From Variovorax sp. J2L1-78 (GTDB taxonomy: Bacteria; Pseudomonadota; Gammaproteobacteria; Burkholderiales; Burkholderiaceae_C): a stretch of DNA of 64,000 bases. The stretch spans positions 362,501 to 426,500 of the forward strand of contig NZ_JASZYB010000002.1 of the NCBI RefSeq assembly GCF_030317205.1, given 5' to 3'. The position numbers and the translations under genes were made by a program. The notes beneath the pieces are model-generated. The model searched no databases. It saw only the letters and a program-made list of their open reading frames with translations, and was not told the origin of the DNA. Numbering within the stretch: the stretch's first letter is position 1; each line of letters starts with the position of its first letter. Below are positions 28,565-37,557 of this stretch, piece by piece.

Positions 28565-30753
28565 ATCAGCTTCTCCGGCGTGATCGGCAGGTCGCGCACG
28601 CGCTTGCCGGTAGCGTGGAAGATCGCGTTGGCGATGGCCGCCGGGATACCCACCATGCCGAGTTCGCCCATGCCCTTGACGCCCAGCGGATTGACGATGG
28701 TGTCGTCTTCCTCGACGAAGATGGTCTCGATGGCGTGAATGTCCGCGTTCACCGGCACGTGGTAGTGCTGCAGGTTGGCGTTCATGATGCGGCCGTAGCG
28801 GTGGTCGATCTCAGTCGCTTCCTCCAGCGCCATGCCGATGCCCCAGACCACGCCGCCGATCTCCTGGCTGTGGGAGGCGAGCGGATTGAGGATCTTGCCG
28901 CAGGCGGTGACCTCGATCACGCGGGTGACCTTCACCGTGCCCAGGTCCGGATCGACCTTCACTTCGACGAACTGGGCGCCGTGCGCGAGCGACGCGTACT
29001 TCGCGCGCTCGGGCGAGGGCGTCGAATCGTAGGTCTCGGTGATCTCGTGGGTGCCGGTGCGGCGCATGACGTCGGCGATGACGACGGCCCGCGACGGGTC
29101 GCTCTTGCGGCGCAACAGACCGTCGAGCATCTCCACCTCTGCGGCGTTCGCGTCCTTCAGCGGCGATGCGGCGTCCCGGTTCGCCAGATCCAGCAGCTTC
29201 GCGACGATCGTCAGCGCGGCCCCGCGCACGGCCGAGCCCACGCTGGAGGTCGTCCACGAGCCGCCTTGCGCCGGCGCCTTGGGCTGGCGCGTGTCGCCCA
29301 GCTCGAAGTGCACCTGGTCCAGCCGAAGCCCGAGGAATTCGGCCGCGATCATGGTCATCACCGTGTAGGTGCCCGGCCCGATGTCGCTGGTCGCGCTGGT
29401 CACGCCGGCTGTTCCGTCGGCGCGGAACGTGACGCGCGCGCTCGCAGGCTGCTGAAAAGCGCCCCAGACGCTCGAGGCCATGCCCCAGCCCACCAGCAGA
29501 CGGCCGTCGCGCATGGAGCGCGGCTCGGCCTTGCGGTTCTTCCAGCCGAACTTCTCGGCACCCAGCCGATAGCACTCGCGCAGCGCCTTGCTGGAGAAGG
29601 GCTTGCCGCTCTCCGGGTCGGTCTCTGCGTAGTTGACGAGGCGCAGTTCCATCGGATCGATCTTGAGCGCGTACGACAGTTCGTCCATCGCGCATTCCAG
29701 CGCGAACATGCCGCTCACCGCCCCCGGTGCGCGCATCCACGTGGGCGTGGCCAGATCCGTTGCCGCGACTTTCAGCGGCGCGTGCAGATGGGGACAGGCA
29801 TAGACCTGTCGCGTGAAGCCGGTGGTCGAATCCGAGAAGGCTTCGAACGACGAGGTGTTGTGGAACGCCTCGTGGATCATCGACGACAGCTTGCCGCTGC
29901 GATCGGCGCCCAGCGCGATCTTCTGGATGGTGTATGGCCGGTAGCCGTGCCCGGTGAACATCTGGGTACGCGTGTAGACGACCTTGACCGGACGCTTGAG
30001 TTCCCGCGCCGCCATCGCCGTCAATGACGGGTAGTAGTTCGGCTTGAGCGATGCGCCGAAGGCACCGCCGACGAACGGCGACACCACGCGGATGTTCTCG
30101 GCAGGCACGCCCAGGCTTTCCGCCAGATGCTTCTGCACACCGAAGACTTCCTGGGTCTTGTCGAAGATCGTGAGTTGATCCCCCTGCCAGAACGCGATGG
30201 CCGCGTGCGGCTCGATCGGGTTGTGGTGGTGGATCGGAATGCGGTATTCCGCCTCGATCTTGACAGCCGCCGCCTGCATCGCGGCAACCGGGTTGCCTCG
30301 GGGCGCGCCTTGCGCCGTGGCGGGGTCCGGCTGCGCGCGCGCCAGCACCGCCGAGAAGTCGGTGTTGTGCGGCTCGGTCTCGTAGGTGGCCTTCACCAGC
30401 CGCGCCGCATACCGGGCCTGTTCGTAGCTCTCCGCCACGACGAGTGCGATCGGCTGGCCGTTGAAGAACACCCGGTCCGATTGCAGCGGCCACGACCACG
30501 CCGGTGCTGCGCCGGCTGCCGGTGCGGGGCCGAGCTTGCCCGCGTTCAGGTGGGTGAAGACGCGGATCACGCCGCCCGCCTGTTCTGCTGCGCGCGTGTC
30601 GATGGCGGTGATGCGGCCCTTGGCCACAGTGCTCAGCGCGATAAAGCCGTAGGCGACATTCGGGATCTGGAACTCGGCGGTGTACTTCGCCTTGCCGGTG
30701 ACCTTGGCGAGCCCGTCGACGCGGGTCGTCTCTTTGCCTAGATAGCGTGCCAT
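28561..30753 (-). CDS. Xanthine dehydrogenase-family molybdopterin-binding subunit (PaoC/YagR-like)
   Basis: 730 residues, the length of periplasmic aldehyde oxidase large subunits and shorter than true xanthine dehydrogenases. The molybdopterin domain shows VVSPFVGGAFGASLKPN, MRAPGAVSGMFALECAMDEL and the C-terminal KGMGELGMVGIPAA, with the catalytic Glu. It follows the FAD-subunit gene by 13 bp. It should oxidise aldehydes (often aromatic) to acids. The substrate is set by active-site residues I cannot judge without a model. Confidence 0.9.
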   Translation of the reverse strand: MARYLGKETTRVDGLAKVTGKAKYTAEFQIPNVAYGFIALSTVAKGRITAIDTRAAEQAGGVIRVFTHLNAGKLGPAPAAGAAPAWSWPLQSDRVFFNGQPIALVVAESYEQARYAARLVKATYETEPHNTDFSAVLARAQPDPATAQGAPRGNPVAAMQAAAVKIEAEYRIPIHHHNPIEPHAAIAFWQGDQLTIFDKTQEVFGVQKHLAESLGVPAENIRVVSPFVGGAFGASLKPNYYPSLTAMAARELKRPVKVVYTRTQMFTGHGYRPYTIQKIALGADRSGKLSSMIHEAFHNTSSFEAFSDSTTGFTRQVYACPHLHAPLKVAATDLATPTWMRAPGAVSGMFALECAMDELSYALKIDPMELRLVNYAETDPESGKPFSSKALRECYRLGAEKFGWKNRKAEPRSMRDGRLLVGWGMASSVWGAFQQPASARVTFRADGTAGVTSATSDIGPGTYTVMTMIAAEFLGLRLDQVHFELGDTRQPKAPAQGGSWTTSSVGSAVRGAALTIVAKLLDLANRDAASPLKDANAAEVEMLDGLLRRKSDPSRAVVIADVMRRTGTHEITETYDSTPSPERAKYASLAHGAQFVEVKVDPDLGTVKVTRVIEVTACGKILNPLASHSQEIGGVVWGIGMALEEATEIDHRYGRIMNANLQHYHVPVNADIHAIETIFVEEDDTIVNPLGVKGMGELGMVGIPAAIANAIFHATGKRVRDLPITPEKLM

Positions 30754-30766
30754 GTGATGCCTTTCT

Positions 30767-31759
30767 TCACGCCAGGCGCGACGCGCGCATCAACGCACGC
30801 ACGACGGAACGTCGACCCAGTTCCACCTTGTAGGCGTTGTGCGCCAGCGGGCGCGCATCGCGCAGCGCGGCGTCGGCCGCGCGCTTGAACGTCGCCTCGT
30901 CGGCACGCTGGCCCACGAGCACCGCTTCGGCCTCGGCGCTGCGCCAGGGCTTGTGCGCGACGCTGCCCAGCACCACGCGCGCCTGGCGGATCCGGCTGCC
31001 GTCCATGTCGAGTGCGGCAGCCACCGAGACCATCGCAAACGCGTACGAGGCACGGTCGCGCACCTTGAGGTAGTGCGAGTGTCGCGCGAACTCACCCGCG
31101 GGCACGGGCAGTTCGATGGCAACGATGAGTTCACCGTGCGCGAGGTTGTTGTCGCGCTCGGGCGTGTCGCCCGGCAGCCGGTGGAAGTCGGTGATGGCGA
31201 TCAGCCGCTCGCGTCCGTCCGGCGCGCGGACGCGCACCCGGGCATCGAGCGCGTACAACGCCGTGGCCATGTCGCCGGGATAGGTCGCCACGCAGGCCTC
31301 GCTCCAGCCCATGATCGCGCTGATCCGGTTGAGGCCCTCGCGCGCGCCGCAACCGCTGCCGGCCTCGCGCTTGTTGCACGGCATGGACGTGTCGTAGAAG
31401 TAGTTGCAGCGCGTGCGTTGCAGCAGGTTGCCGCCGTTGGTGGCCATGTTGCGCAACTGCCCCGAGGCGCCCGCGACGATCGCCTGCGTGAGCAGCGGGT
31501 AGTTCTCGCGGACCAGCGGATGGTTGGCCGTCTCGGTGTTGGTGGCCAGGGCCCCGATCGACAGACCGGCGCGCGTGCGCTGGATCTCGCGCAGCGGCAG
31601 GCGGGTGATGTCGACCAGGCGCGTCGGGCGCTCGACGTCCTCCTTCATCAGGTCCAGCAGATTGCTGCCGCCCGCGAGGTACCTGGCTTGCGGCATGGCC
31701 GACAGGGCGGCGGTCGCGGAGGCGGCATCTGCCGCGCGGACGTACTCAAACGGTCGCAT
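30767..31759 (-). CDS. FAD-binding subunit of the molybdenum aldehyde oxidase (PaoB-like)
   Basis: 330 residues. YLAGGSNLLDLMKEDVERP is the FAD pyrophosphate-binding motif, and NMATNGGNLLQRTRCNYFYD continues the domain. The Cys-rich CNKREAGSGCGA insertion is a PaoB-type feature said to hold a [4Fe-4S] cluster in E. coli PaoB. The ATG at 31759 is preceded by AAGGAGG. Its start overlaps the end of the iron-sulfur subunit gene by 14 bp. It relays electrons from the [2Fe-2S] clusters. Confidence 0.9.
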   Translation of the reverse strand: MRPFEYVRAADAASATAALSAMPQARYLAGGSNLLDLMKEDVERPTRLVDITRLPLREIQRTRAGLSIGALATNTETANHPLVRENYPLLTQAIVAGASGQLRNMATNGGNLLQRTRCNYFYDTSMPCNKREAGSGCGAREGLNRISAIMGWSEACVATYPGDMATALYALDARVRVRAPDGRERLIAITDFHRLPGDTPERDNNLAHGELIVAIELPVPAGEFARHSHYLKVRDRASYAFAMVSVAAALDMDGSRIRQARVVLGSVAHKPWRSAEAEAVLVGQRADEATFKRAADAALRDARPLAHNAYKVELGRRSVVRALMRASRLA

Positions 31760-32576
31760 GGCCGTCCTCCTTTTTTCCATCGGTGGTCATGGCCAGTTGC
31801 GTCTCGGTGGCGAAGCCCCAGGTCTGCGCGGCCTGTCGACCCGAATGCACCTCCTGGATCGCCGCGACGATGCCGGGGTAGGCACCGCAGCGGCAGAGGT
31901 TGCCGCTCATGCGCTCCTTGATCTCGTCGTCGGTCAGGCGCGTCGTGGTCTTGCCGACGTTCTCGGTGACGTGGCTGACCTGGCCGCGCTGGACCTCGCC
32001 CAGCATGCCGACGGCCGAACAGATCTGGCCCGATGTGCAGTAGCCGCACTGGAAGCCGTCGTGCTTGATGAAGGCCGCCTGCATGGGATGCAGCTGGTCA
32101 CCCGTCGCCAAGCCTTCGATGGTCGTGACCTCGCGGCCTTCGAGCGTGGCGGCCAGCGTCAGGCAGGACAGCACGCGCTGCCCGTCGACCAGCGCGGTGC
32201 AGGCACCGCACTGGCCCTGGTCGCAGCCTTTCTTGGAGCCGGTCAACGCAAGCCGTTCACGCAGCGCATCGAGCAGCACGACGCGTGAGTCGACGTCCAG
32301 CGTCTGCGGCGTTCCGTTGACCCGAAAGCTGACCTTCACGACGTTTTGCACCACGACAGGCGCCGACGCCGCACCGGGCACCGGCGGCAGTTGCGCAAGC
32401 GCGGACTCGGTCGCCAGCAGGTTCGCGGCGAAGAGGCCGATGCCGCTGCCGCCGGTCTGCATCATGAAAGTGCGGCGTGACGTGCCGACGCCATTCAGCG
32501 CCGGCATCTCTGCGAGCAGCGCCGATTCGTCGGCACTGAGTTCCGCCGGTGTGTCGTTCTGGATTTCGTGGGGCAT
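31746..32576 (-). CDS. [2Fe-2S] subunit of the molybdenum aldehyde oxidase with Tat signal (PaoA-like)
   Basis: 276 residues. The twin-arginine motif SRRTFMMQT lies at about residues 33-41, followed by a hydrophobic stretch, so the complex is exported folded to the periplasm. The plant-type [2Fe-2S] ligands are in KKGCDQGQCGACTALV...C, and the second cluster in CGYCTSGQI and CRCGAYPG. First gene of the paoABC-like operon; AAGGACG precedes the ATG at 32576. The upstream gap holds a palindromic AT-rich site shared with the 35579 region. Confidence 0.92.
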   Translation of the reverse strand: MPHEIQNDTPAELSADESALLAEMPALNGVGTSRRTFMMQTGGSGIGLFAANLLATESALAQLPPVPGAASAPVVVQNVVKVSFRVNGTPQTLDVDSRVVLLDALRERLALTGSKKGCDQGQCGACTALVDGQRVLSCLTLAATLEGREVTTIEGLATGDQLHPMQAAFIKHDGFQCGYCTSGQICSAVGMLGEVQRGQVSHVTENVGKTTTRLTDDEIKERMSGNLCRCGAYPGIVAAIQEVHSGRQAAQTWGFATETQLAMTTDGKKEDGHATV

Positions 32577-32661
32577 GGACTTCGTCCTTGATGAAAGATG
32601 CGTCGGCAGTTCGCCGCGCCTGACTGTGTCAAACACGCCGCCGATCGACTACCCGATGAAC

Positions 32662-32692
32662 GCTTAATGCCTTTATTAGCCTGGCTAATCAC
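32662..32692. promoter_or_regulatory. AT-rich candidate LysR operator upstream of the paoABC-like operon
   Basis: CTTAAT, 15 bp, then GCTAATCA. It includes the perfect inverted repeat ATTAGC-CTG-GCTAAT at about 32675-32689. The same CTTAAT-N15-GCTAATCA arrangement occurs at 35580-35609, about 23 of 30 positions identical. It lies about 85 bp before the iron-sulfur subunit start, and its A+T content stands out from the surroundings. Confidence 0.55.
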
Positions 32693-32713
32693 TTCGTGGC
32701 GCAGTGCGGGCGT

Positions 32714-33166
32714 TCAGTCCCGCGCGAACCCGACCTTCACATTGCGCTGGCCGAGCGCTTGTGCCAAGCCATCCGGGTTCTCCACGCGGCCAAACCGCGT
32801 GTACGCGTAGGGAGAGTCGAAGGTCCGGTAGAAGAGGACCACGGTGTGCGCCCCATACAACATGAGGTCACCGTTGCGGATCGTTCCCGGCCGGCTTGGA
32901 TTTGCGGGCAACGCTTGCGGCAGGTCGAACTTCTTTTCGTTGCCGTTGAGATCGCTCATGTCGAGCGTCAGCGGAAGTCGCGCAGCGAACGCGTGGGCGG
33001 CATCCGTGTCGGCCAGGGTCACGGCCATGCGCCGTTCGCCAACGGTCATCCACACTCGTGATTCGGCGTGGCCGACACCGACGGAGAGCAAGCCGATGCA
33101 CAAGCCCGCAAGACGCAGGTGCCAGGGCTTCATCTTCATTGCAAGAGGACTGCGGCTGGGAGTCAT
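32714..33166 (-). CDS. Exported cyclophilin-like fold protein
   Basis: 150 residues from the ATG at 33166, which overlaps the MFS gene's stop (ATGA); internal ATGs at 33139 and 33133 are possible. A signal peptide (LRLAGLCIGLLSVGVGHAES) is clear. The mature part, MTVGERRMAVTLADTDAAHA and IRNGDLMLYGAHTVVLFYRT, resembles cyclophilin-like family members and the gene at 28193. Function unknown. It ends the hydrolase-MFS operon, so two neighbouring operons end with members of the same small family. Confidence 0.7.
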   Translation of the reverse strand: MTPSRSPLAMKMKPWHLRLAGLCIGLLSVGVGHAESRVWMTVGERRMAVTLADTDAAHAFAARLPLTLDMSDLNGNEKKFDLPQALPANPSRPGTIRNGDLMLYGAHTVVLFYRTFDSPYAYTRFGRVENPDGLAQALGQRNVKVGFARD

Positions 33167-34386
33167 GTCAATGGCGTGCGGTCTGCACGCGCTGTCATGA
33201 CCACCAGGAACGCGCCGACCAGCAAGAGGCCGGCGCTGAAAGCGAAGGTGCTTTGGTAGCCGCTGCCGTCGAACAGCAAGCCACCGAGCGTCGAGCCCAG
33301 CGCGATGGAAAGCTGGACCACGGCGACCATGAGCCCGCCGCCGGCTTCGGCGTCGTGCGGGAGCGTTCGTGCGATCCACAGCCACCAGCCCACCGGCGCA
33401 GCGGTGGCCACCAGCCCCCAGATGCCCAGCAACACGGTGGTGGCAGCAACGGAAGTGCCAACGGCCATCAGCAGCACCGCGATCGCCGCCATCAGCACCG
33501 GGATGATCGTGAGCGTGCCGTAGAAGCCGATCGTCAGGAATCGGCCGATGACCGTGGTGCCGATGAAGCCCGCGACACCCAGGGTCAGCAGCACGAGCGA
33601 CAGCATCGACACGTCGACCCGCGTCACCGTCTCCAGGAACGGACGCAGGTAAGTGAACAGCGCGAACTGCCCCATGAAGAAAACGCCAACGGCGAGCATG
33701 CCGAGCACGACCCGCCGGTGCCTGAAAAGCATGAAGACGTTGCTCGCCCCTCTCGCGCGCGGCTGAGGCTTCATGGCGGGCAAACTGAACCATTGCCAGA
33801 CGAACGCGATCGCCGCGACCGGCACCAGGCAGAAGAAGGCACCGCGCCAGCCCACGATCGCGGCGAGATAGCTGCCCAACGGCGCTGCCACGACCGTGGC
33901 CAGCGCGTTGCCGCCGTTGAAGATCGCCAGTGCCCGCGGCACCTTGGACGGCGGCACCAGCTGCATGGCCGTGGCCGCCGACAGGGACCAGAAGCCGCCG
34001 ACGACGATGCCGATCAACGCGCGGCCGGCCAGGTACGTCATGTAGTTCGGCGCCATCGCGACGACGGCGCCGGACAGGCACATCATCGCCGTCAGCGACA
34101 GGAGCAACTTCTTGCGGTTGATCCTGCCGGCGATCGCCGAAATCGACAGGCTGGTGAGCACCGCGAAGACGCCCGAGATGGCGATGCCCTGCCCCGCCAT
34201 GCCTTCGGTGACCCCGAGGTCGGACGCCAAGGGCGTCAGCAAGCTGACCGGCATGAACTCCGACGCGATCAGCGCGAAGACGCACAGCGTCATCGCGAAC
34301 ACGCCACCCCAGTGTGCGGGCCGCGCTTCGGCGCGGTCGTCGAACAAGGCGCCGCTTGCTTGCGTGCCGATCGCCTGCGCTGCCAT
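33163..34386 (-). CDS. MFS transporter, DHA1 class (NepI/AraJ-like efflux)
   Basis: 407 residues with about twelve membrane segments. The opening FALIASEFMPVSLLTPLASDLG and the LAGRALIGIVVGGFWSLSAA motif are typical of the NepI/AraJ/PbuE branch of drug:H+ antiporters. Its ATG shares one base with the stop of the hydrolase gene (TGATG). Probable proton-driven efflux of a small metabolite, perhaps linked to the hydrolase product. Confidence 0.88.
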   Translation of the reverse strand: MAAQAIGTQASGALFDDRAEARPAHWGGVFAMTLCVFALIASEFMPVSLLTPLASDLGVTEGMAGQGIAISGVFAVLTSLSISAIAGRINRKKLLLSLTAMMCLSGAVVAMAPNYMTYLAGRALIGIVVGGFWSLSAATAMQLVPPSKVPRALAIFNGGNALATVVAAPLGSYLAAIVGWRGAFFCLVPVAAIAFVWQWFSLPAMKPQPRARGASNVFMLFRHRRVVLGMLAVGVFFMGQFALFTYLRPFLETVTRVDVSMLSLVLLTLGVAGFIGTTVIGRFLTIGFYGTLTIIPVLMAAIAVLLMAVGTSVAATTVLLGIWGLVATAAPVGWWLWIARTLPHDAEAGGGLMVAVVQLSIALGSTLGGLLFDGSGYQSTFAFSAGLLLVGAFLVVMTARADRTPLT

Positions 34387-35495
34387 CAGGCGCTCGCCGG
34401 CACGAGGTGCTTGTTGAAGAACGACGTCAGCTTGTCGAACGGGATCAGCGACACCCGGTCGTACAGATCCACGTGGCCGGCGCCCGGGACCACGTACAGC
34501 TCCTTCGGTTCGGCAGCCCGCTTGTAGGCGTCTTCGCTGAATTCCTTGGAATGCGCCTGATCCCCGGTGATGAACAGCATCGGCCGCGGCGAGATCGTCT
34601 CGATGTCGTTGAACGGATAGAAGTTCATGAACTTGACGTTGCTGCTCAAGGTCGGCATGGTGGTGGTCCGCGCCGATGCCCCCTTGGGCGTGAACTCGCC
34701 GCGCGGCGTGCGATAGAAATCGAAGAACTCGCGCTGAATGGGATGCGTGTCGGCAGCGAGCGTGAGCACCGTGCCGCCGGTGTACTGGACGGCGCCGCCG
34801 TTGAACTCTGCCTGACGCTGCTTGGCGGCGGCCGCGATGATCTGCTTGCGCTGCTCGAGCGTCTGCGAGTGGTTGAGCGCGTCGCGGTTGGCCGCCCCCA
34901 TGTCGTACATGCTCACCGTGGCGATGGCCTTCATGCGCGGATCGATCTTCGCCGCACTGATGACGAAGCTGCCGCTGCCGCAGACACCGATGGCGCCGAT
35001 CTGTTGGGGGTCGACGAACGCCTGGCTGCCGAGGAAGTCGACCGCAGCGCTGAAACTCTCGGCGTACATGTCGGGCGAGACCGCATTGCGCGGCTGACCG
35101 TCGCTGCCGCCCCAGAACGCGAGGTCCAGCGACAGTGTCACGAAGCCCTGCTCCGCCATCTTGGTCGCGTACAGGTTCGCGCTTTGCTCCTTCACCGCAC
35201 CCATCGGGTGGCCGACGACGAGCGCCGCGGTCTGTTTTTTCCGGTCGAGCGACTTGGGCAGGAAGAGGTTCCCTGCAACGGACATCCGGTACTGGTTCTT
35301 GAAGCCGACCTTCTGCACGGTGACCTTGTCGCTCACGTAGAAGTTGTCGGCACCGTTGCGCAGCTGGGCGCGTTTCCCTGGGCCCGCTGCCATGGCTGCG
35401 CCGGTCGTCGACAACATGCCGACGGCCGCCACGCCGGTACCGGCCCTCTTCAGGAATTCGCGGCGTTCGGCTGCGGTGTCTGCTGCGGTTTTCAT
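34386..35495 (-). CDS. Alpha/beta hydrolase with twin-arginine signal
   Basis: 369 residues from the ATG at 35495, preceded by AAGGAAC. RREFLKRAGTGVAAVGML is a Tat-type leader. The alpha/beta fold shows AALVVGHPMGAVKEQ (oxyanion region), the nucleophile elbow GVCGSGSF (Gly-x-Cys/Ser-x-Gly type) and a C-terminal GAGHVDLYD with the catalytic His. It resembles the dienelactone hydrolase-like secreted proteins of Burkholderiales. First gene of a three-gene operon with the MFS and cyclophilin-like proteins, divergent from a LysR gene. Confidence 0.85.
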   Translation of the reverse strand: MKTAADTAAERREFLKRAGTGVAAVGMLSTTGAAMAAGPGKRAQLRNGADNFYVSDKVTVQKVGFKNQYRMSVAGNLFLPKSLDRKKQTAALVVGHPMGAVKEQSANLYATKMAEQGFVTLSLDLAFWGGSDGQPRNAVSPDMYAESFSAAVDFLGSQAFVDPQQIGAIGVCGSGSFVISAAKIDPRMKAIATVSMYDMGAANRDALNHSQTLEQRKQIIAAAAKQRQAEFNGGAVQYTGGTVLTLAADTHPIQREFFDFYRTPRGEFTPKGASARTTTMPTLSSNVKFMNFYPFNDIETISPRPMLFITGDQAHSKEFSEDAYKRAAEPKELYVVPGAGHVDLYDRVSLIPFDKLTSFFNKHLVPASA

Positions 35496-35578
35496 GGTCG
35501 ATGTTCCTTCGGATGCGGTGGGGCCTTGCAATGCGAAGAAGTTTGCCGAGCGAGGTGGATGTTGACTAGGTAATGAAT

Positions 35579-35609
35579 GCTTAATACATTTATTAACTCA
35601 GCTAATCAG
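35579..35609. promoter_or_regulatory. Candidate LysR operator between hydrolase operon and LysR gene
   Basis: CTTAAT-N15-GCTAATCA in the divergent gap (35496-35631), with the same spacing as the site at 32662-32692. This suggests the LysR protein encoded at 35632 controls both the hydrolase operon and the aldehyde oxidase operon. GCTAATCA also occurs on the other strand just upstream of the 37456 LysR start. Confidence 0.55.
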
Positions 35610-35631
35610 TCCGCGCGATGCGGAAAGCCAC

Positions 35632-36537
35632 ATGCCCAGACGGAATCTCAACGACCTGCTGGCTTTCGTGACGGTGGCCCGCGAGGGCAGCTTCACCAAG
35701 GCGGCCGGCACGCTCGGCGTGACCCAGTCGGCCCTCAGCCAGGCGATCCGCGGGCTGGAAGAAGGGCTGCAGATCCGCCTGTTGACCCGCACCACGCGCA
35801 GCGTTGCGCCGACCTCGGCCGGCGAGCGGCTCATGAAGGCCATCGGCTACCGTTTCGACGAGATCGAGGCCGAGCTCGAGGCGTTGACCGAGCTGCGCGA
35901 CAAGCCTGCGGGTACCGTGCGCATCACCTGCGGCGATCACATCATGCACAGCGTGCTGCTGCCCAAGCTCACACCCCTGCTGCGCGACTACCCCGACATC
36001 AAGCTGGAGTTCGACATGAACTACGGGTTTCGCGACATCGTGGCCGACCGCTTCGATGCCGGGGTCCGCATGGGCAACACGATCGACAACGACATGATCG
36101 CCGTGCCCATCGGCCCGCCGCTGCAGATGGCGGTGGTGGCGTCACCCGGCTACTTCGCCGTCCACCCGATCCCCAAGACGCCGGCCGACCTGACCCGGCA
36201 CCAGTGCATCAACCAGCGCATGCCGACGTCGGGTGGGCTGTATGTCTGGGACTTCGAGAAGCGCGGCCGCAAGGTCAACGTTCGCGTCGATGGACCGCTG
36301 ATCTTCAACACCTCAGCACCGCAGGTGGACGCAGCCCTCGCAGGGCTGGGCATCTCGCTGCTGCCGGAAGATGAACTGATGTCGCACATCGAATCGGGCC
36401 GGCTCGTGCGCGTGCTGCAGGACTGGTGCCCCAAGTTCGCCGGCTACCACCTGTACTACCCCAGCAAGCGCCAACCCTCACCGGCGTTTTCGCTGGTCGT
36501 GAAGGCGCTGCGCTTCGACGGATCACGGGCGCCGTAA
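35632..36537 (+). CDS. LysR-family transcriptional regulator
   Basis: 301 residues. The helix-turn-helix is GSFTKAAGTLGVTQSALSQA; LLTRTTRSVAPTSAGERL is the linker-helix start. The effector domain includes GTVRITCGDHIMHSVLLPKL. Divergent from the hydrolase-MFS operon across a gap that holds the AT-rich site. A paralogue of the same length faces it tail to tail at 36551. Confidence 0.93.
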   Translation: MPRRNLNDLLAFVTVAREGSFTKAAGTLGVTQSALSQAIRGLEEGLQIRLLTRTTRSVAPTSAGERLMKAIGYRFDEIEAELEALTELRDKPAGTVRITCGDHIMHSVLLPKLTPLLRDYPDIKLEFDMNYGFRDIVADRFDAGVRMGNTIDNDMIAVPIGPPLQMAVVASPGYFAVHPIPKTPADLTRHQCINQRMPTSGGLYVWDFEKRGRKVNVRVDGPLIFNTSAPQVDAALAGLGISLLPEDELMSHIESGRLVRVLQDWCPKFAGYHLYYPSKRQPSPAFSLVVKALRFDGSRAP

Positions 36538-36550
36538 GGCGACGCTCGAG

Positions 36551-37456
36551 TCAGCGCTGCGACGTTTCGCGGTACCTCAATGCGTCGATCACCAAGGCCA
36601 GCGCCGGTGCGATCTGACGCCGGTTGGCGTAATACAGGTGATACCCCGGAAAGCGCGGCCACCAGTCCTCCAGCACCGGAACCAGCCGGCCGGCATCGAT
36701 GTGCGGCTTCATCAGGTCGAAGGGCACGTAGGCAAAGCCCAGGCCATCGAGCGCCGCTTGCAGCATCAGGTTCGTGCTGTTGAAGATGGTCTGGCCATCG
36801 ACCTTCACGTTGACCGATTTCTTGCCTTTCTGGAAATCCCACGCGTACAGGTTGCCGCGCGTCGGCAGGCGCAGGTTCACGCACTGGTGGTCGGTCAGGT
36901 CCTGCGGCTTCTTCGGCGGCGTCTTGCCTCGCAGATAGTCGGGCGAGGCCGCCACCGACATTCGCATGTCGGGAGAGATGCGCACGGCCACCATGTCCTT
37001 GTCGATGCGGTCGCCGACGCGCACGCCGGCATCGAAGCGCTGCGCCGCGATGTCCGTGAAGCCGTAGTCGACGCTGAACTCGATCCGGATGTCCGGGTAC
37101 TGCTTGAGCAAGGGCATCAAGCGGGGCCAGAGCGCGGTGCCGATGGCGTGGTCGTGGGCCGTGATGCGCACCGTGCCGGCCGGCTTGTCGCGCATCGCAC
37201 TGAGCTGACCCAGTTCAGCCTCGATCTCCTGCAGGCGTGGCGCCACCGTGGCGAGCAGCCGGGCGCCGGCCTCCGTGGTCGAAACGCTTCGCGTGGTGCG
37301 GGTGAGCAGACGCACGCCCAGGCGCGCTTCCAGCGCCAGCATCGCGTGGCTCAACGCCGAACGCGACAGGCCCATTTGCGCGGCGGCACGGGTGAAGCTG
37401 CGCTCGCGCGCCACCACCACGAAGGCCTGCAGGTCATTGAGGTTTTCTTTGGCCAT
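36551..37456 (-). CDS. LysR-family transcriptional regulator, paralogue of the preceding one
   Basis: 301 residues. The helix-turn-helix RSFTRAAAQMGLSRSALSHA and LLTRTTRSVSTTEAGARLLA align with the gene at 35632 nearly residue by residue. The divergent gap to the cupin gene (37457-37557) carries TGCACATGTGCA (37469-37480), a perfect 12-bp palindrome, and GCTAATCA on the minus strand. Likely target: the cupin/CMD pair. Confidence 0.93.
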   Translation of the reverse strand: MAKENLNDLQAFVVVARERSFTRAAAQMGLSRSALSHAMLALEARLGVRLLTRTTRSVSTTEAGARLLATVAPRLQEIEAELGQLSAMRDKPAGTVRITAHDHAIGTALWPRLMPLLKQYPDIRIEFSVDYGFTDIAAQRFDAGVRVGDRIDKDMVAVRISPDMRMSVAASPDYLRGKTPPKKPQDLTDHQCVNLRLPTRGNLYAWDFQKGKKSVNVKVDGQTIFNSTNLMLQAALDGLGFAYVPFDLMKPHIDAGRLVPVLEDWWPRFPGYHLYYANRRQIAPALALVIDALRYRETSQR

Positions 37457-37557
37457 TGGTGATTAGCTTGCACATGTGCATTCTGATTTTGCAGCCTTCT
37501 CAACCAAAGGGTCCGTAAATACAGTGGGCGAACACCCGGCAATCGTTCCAATCCACT

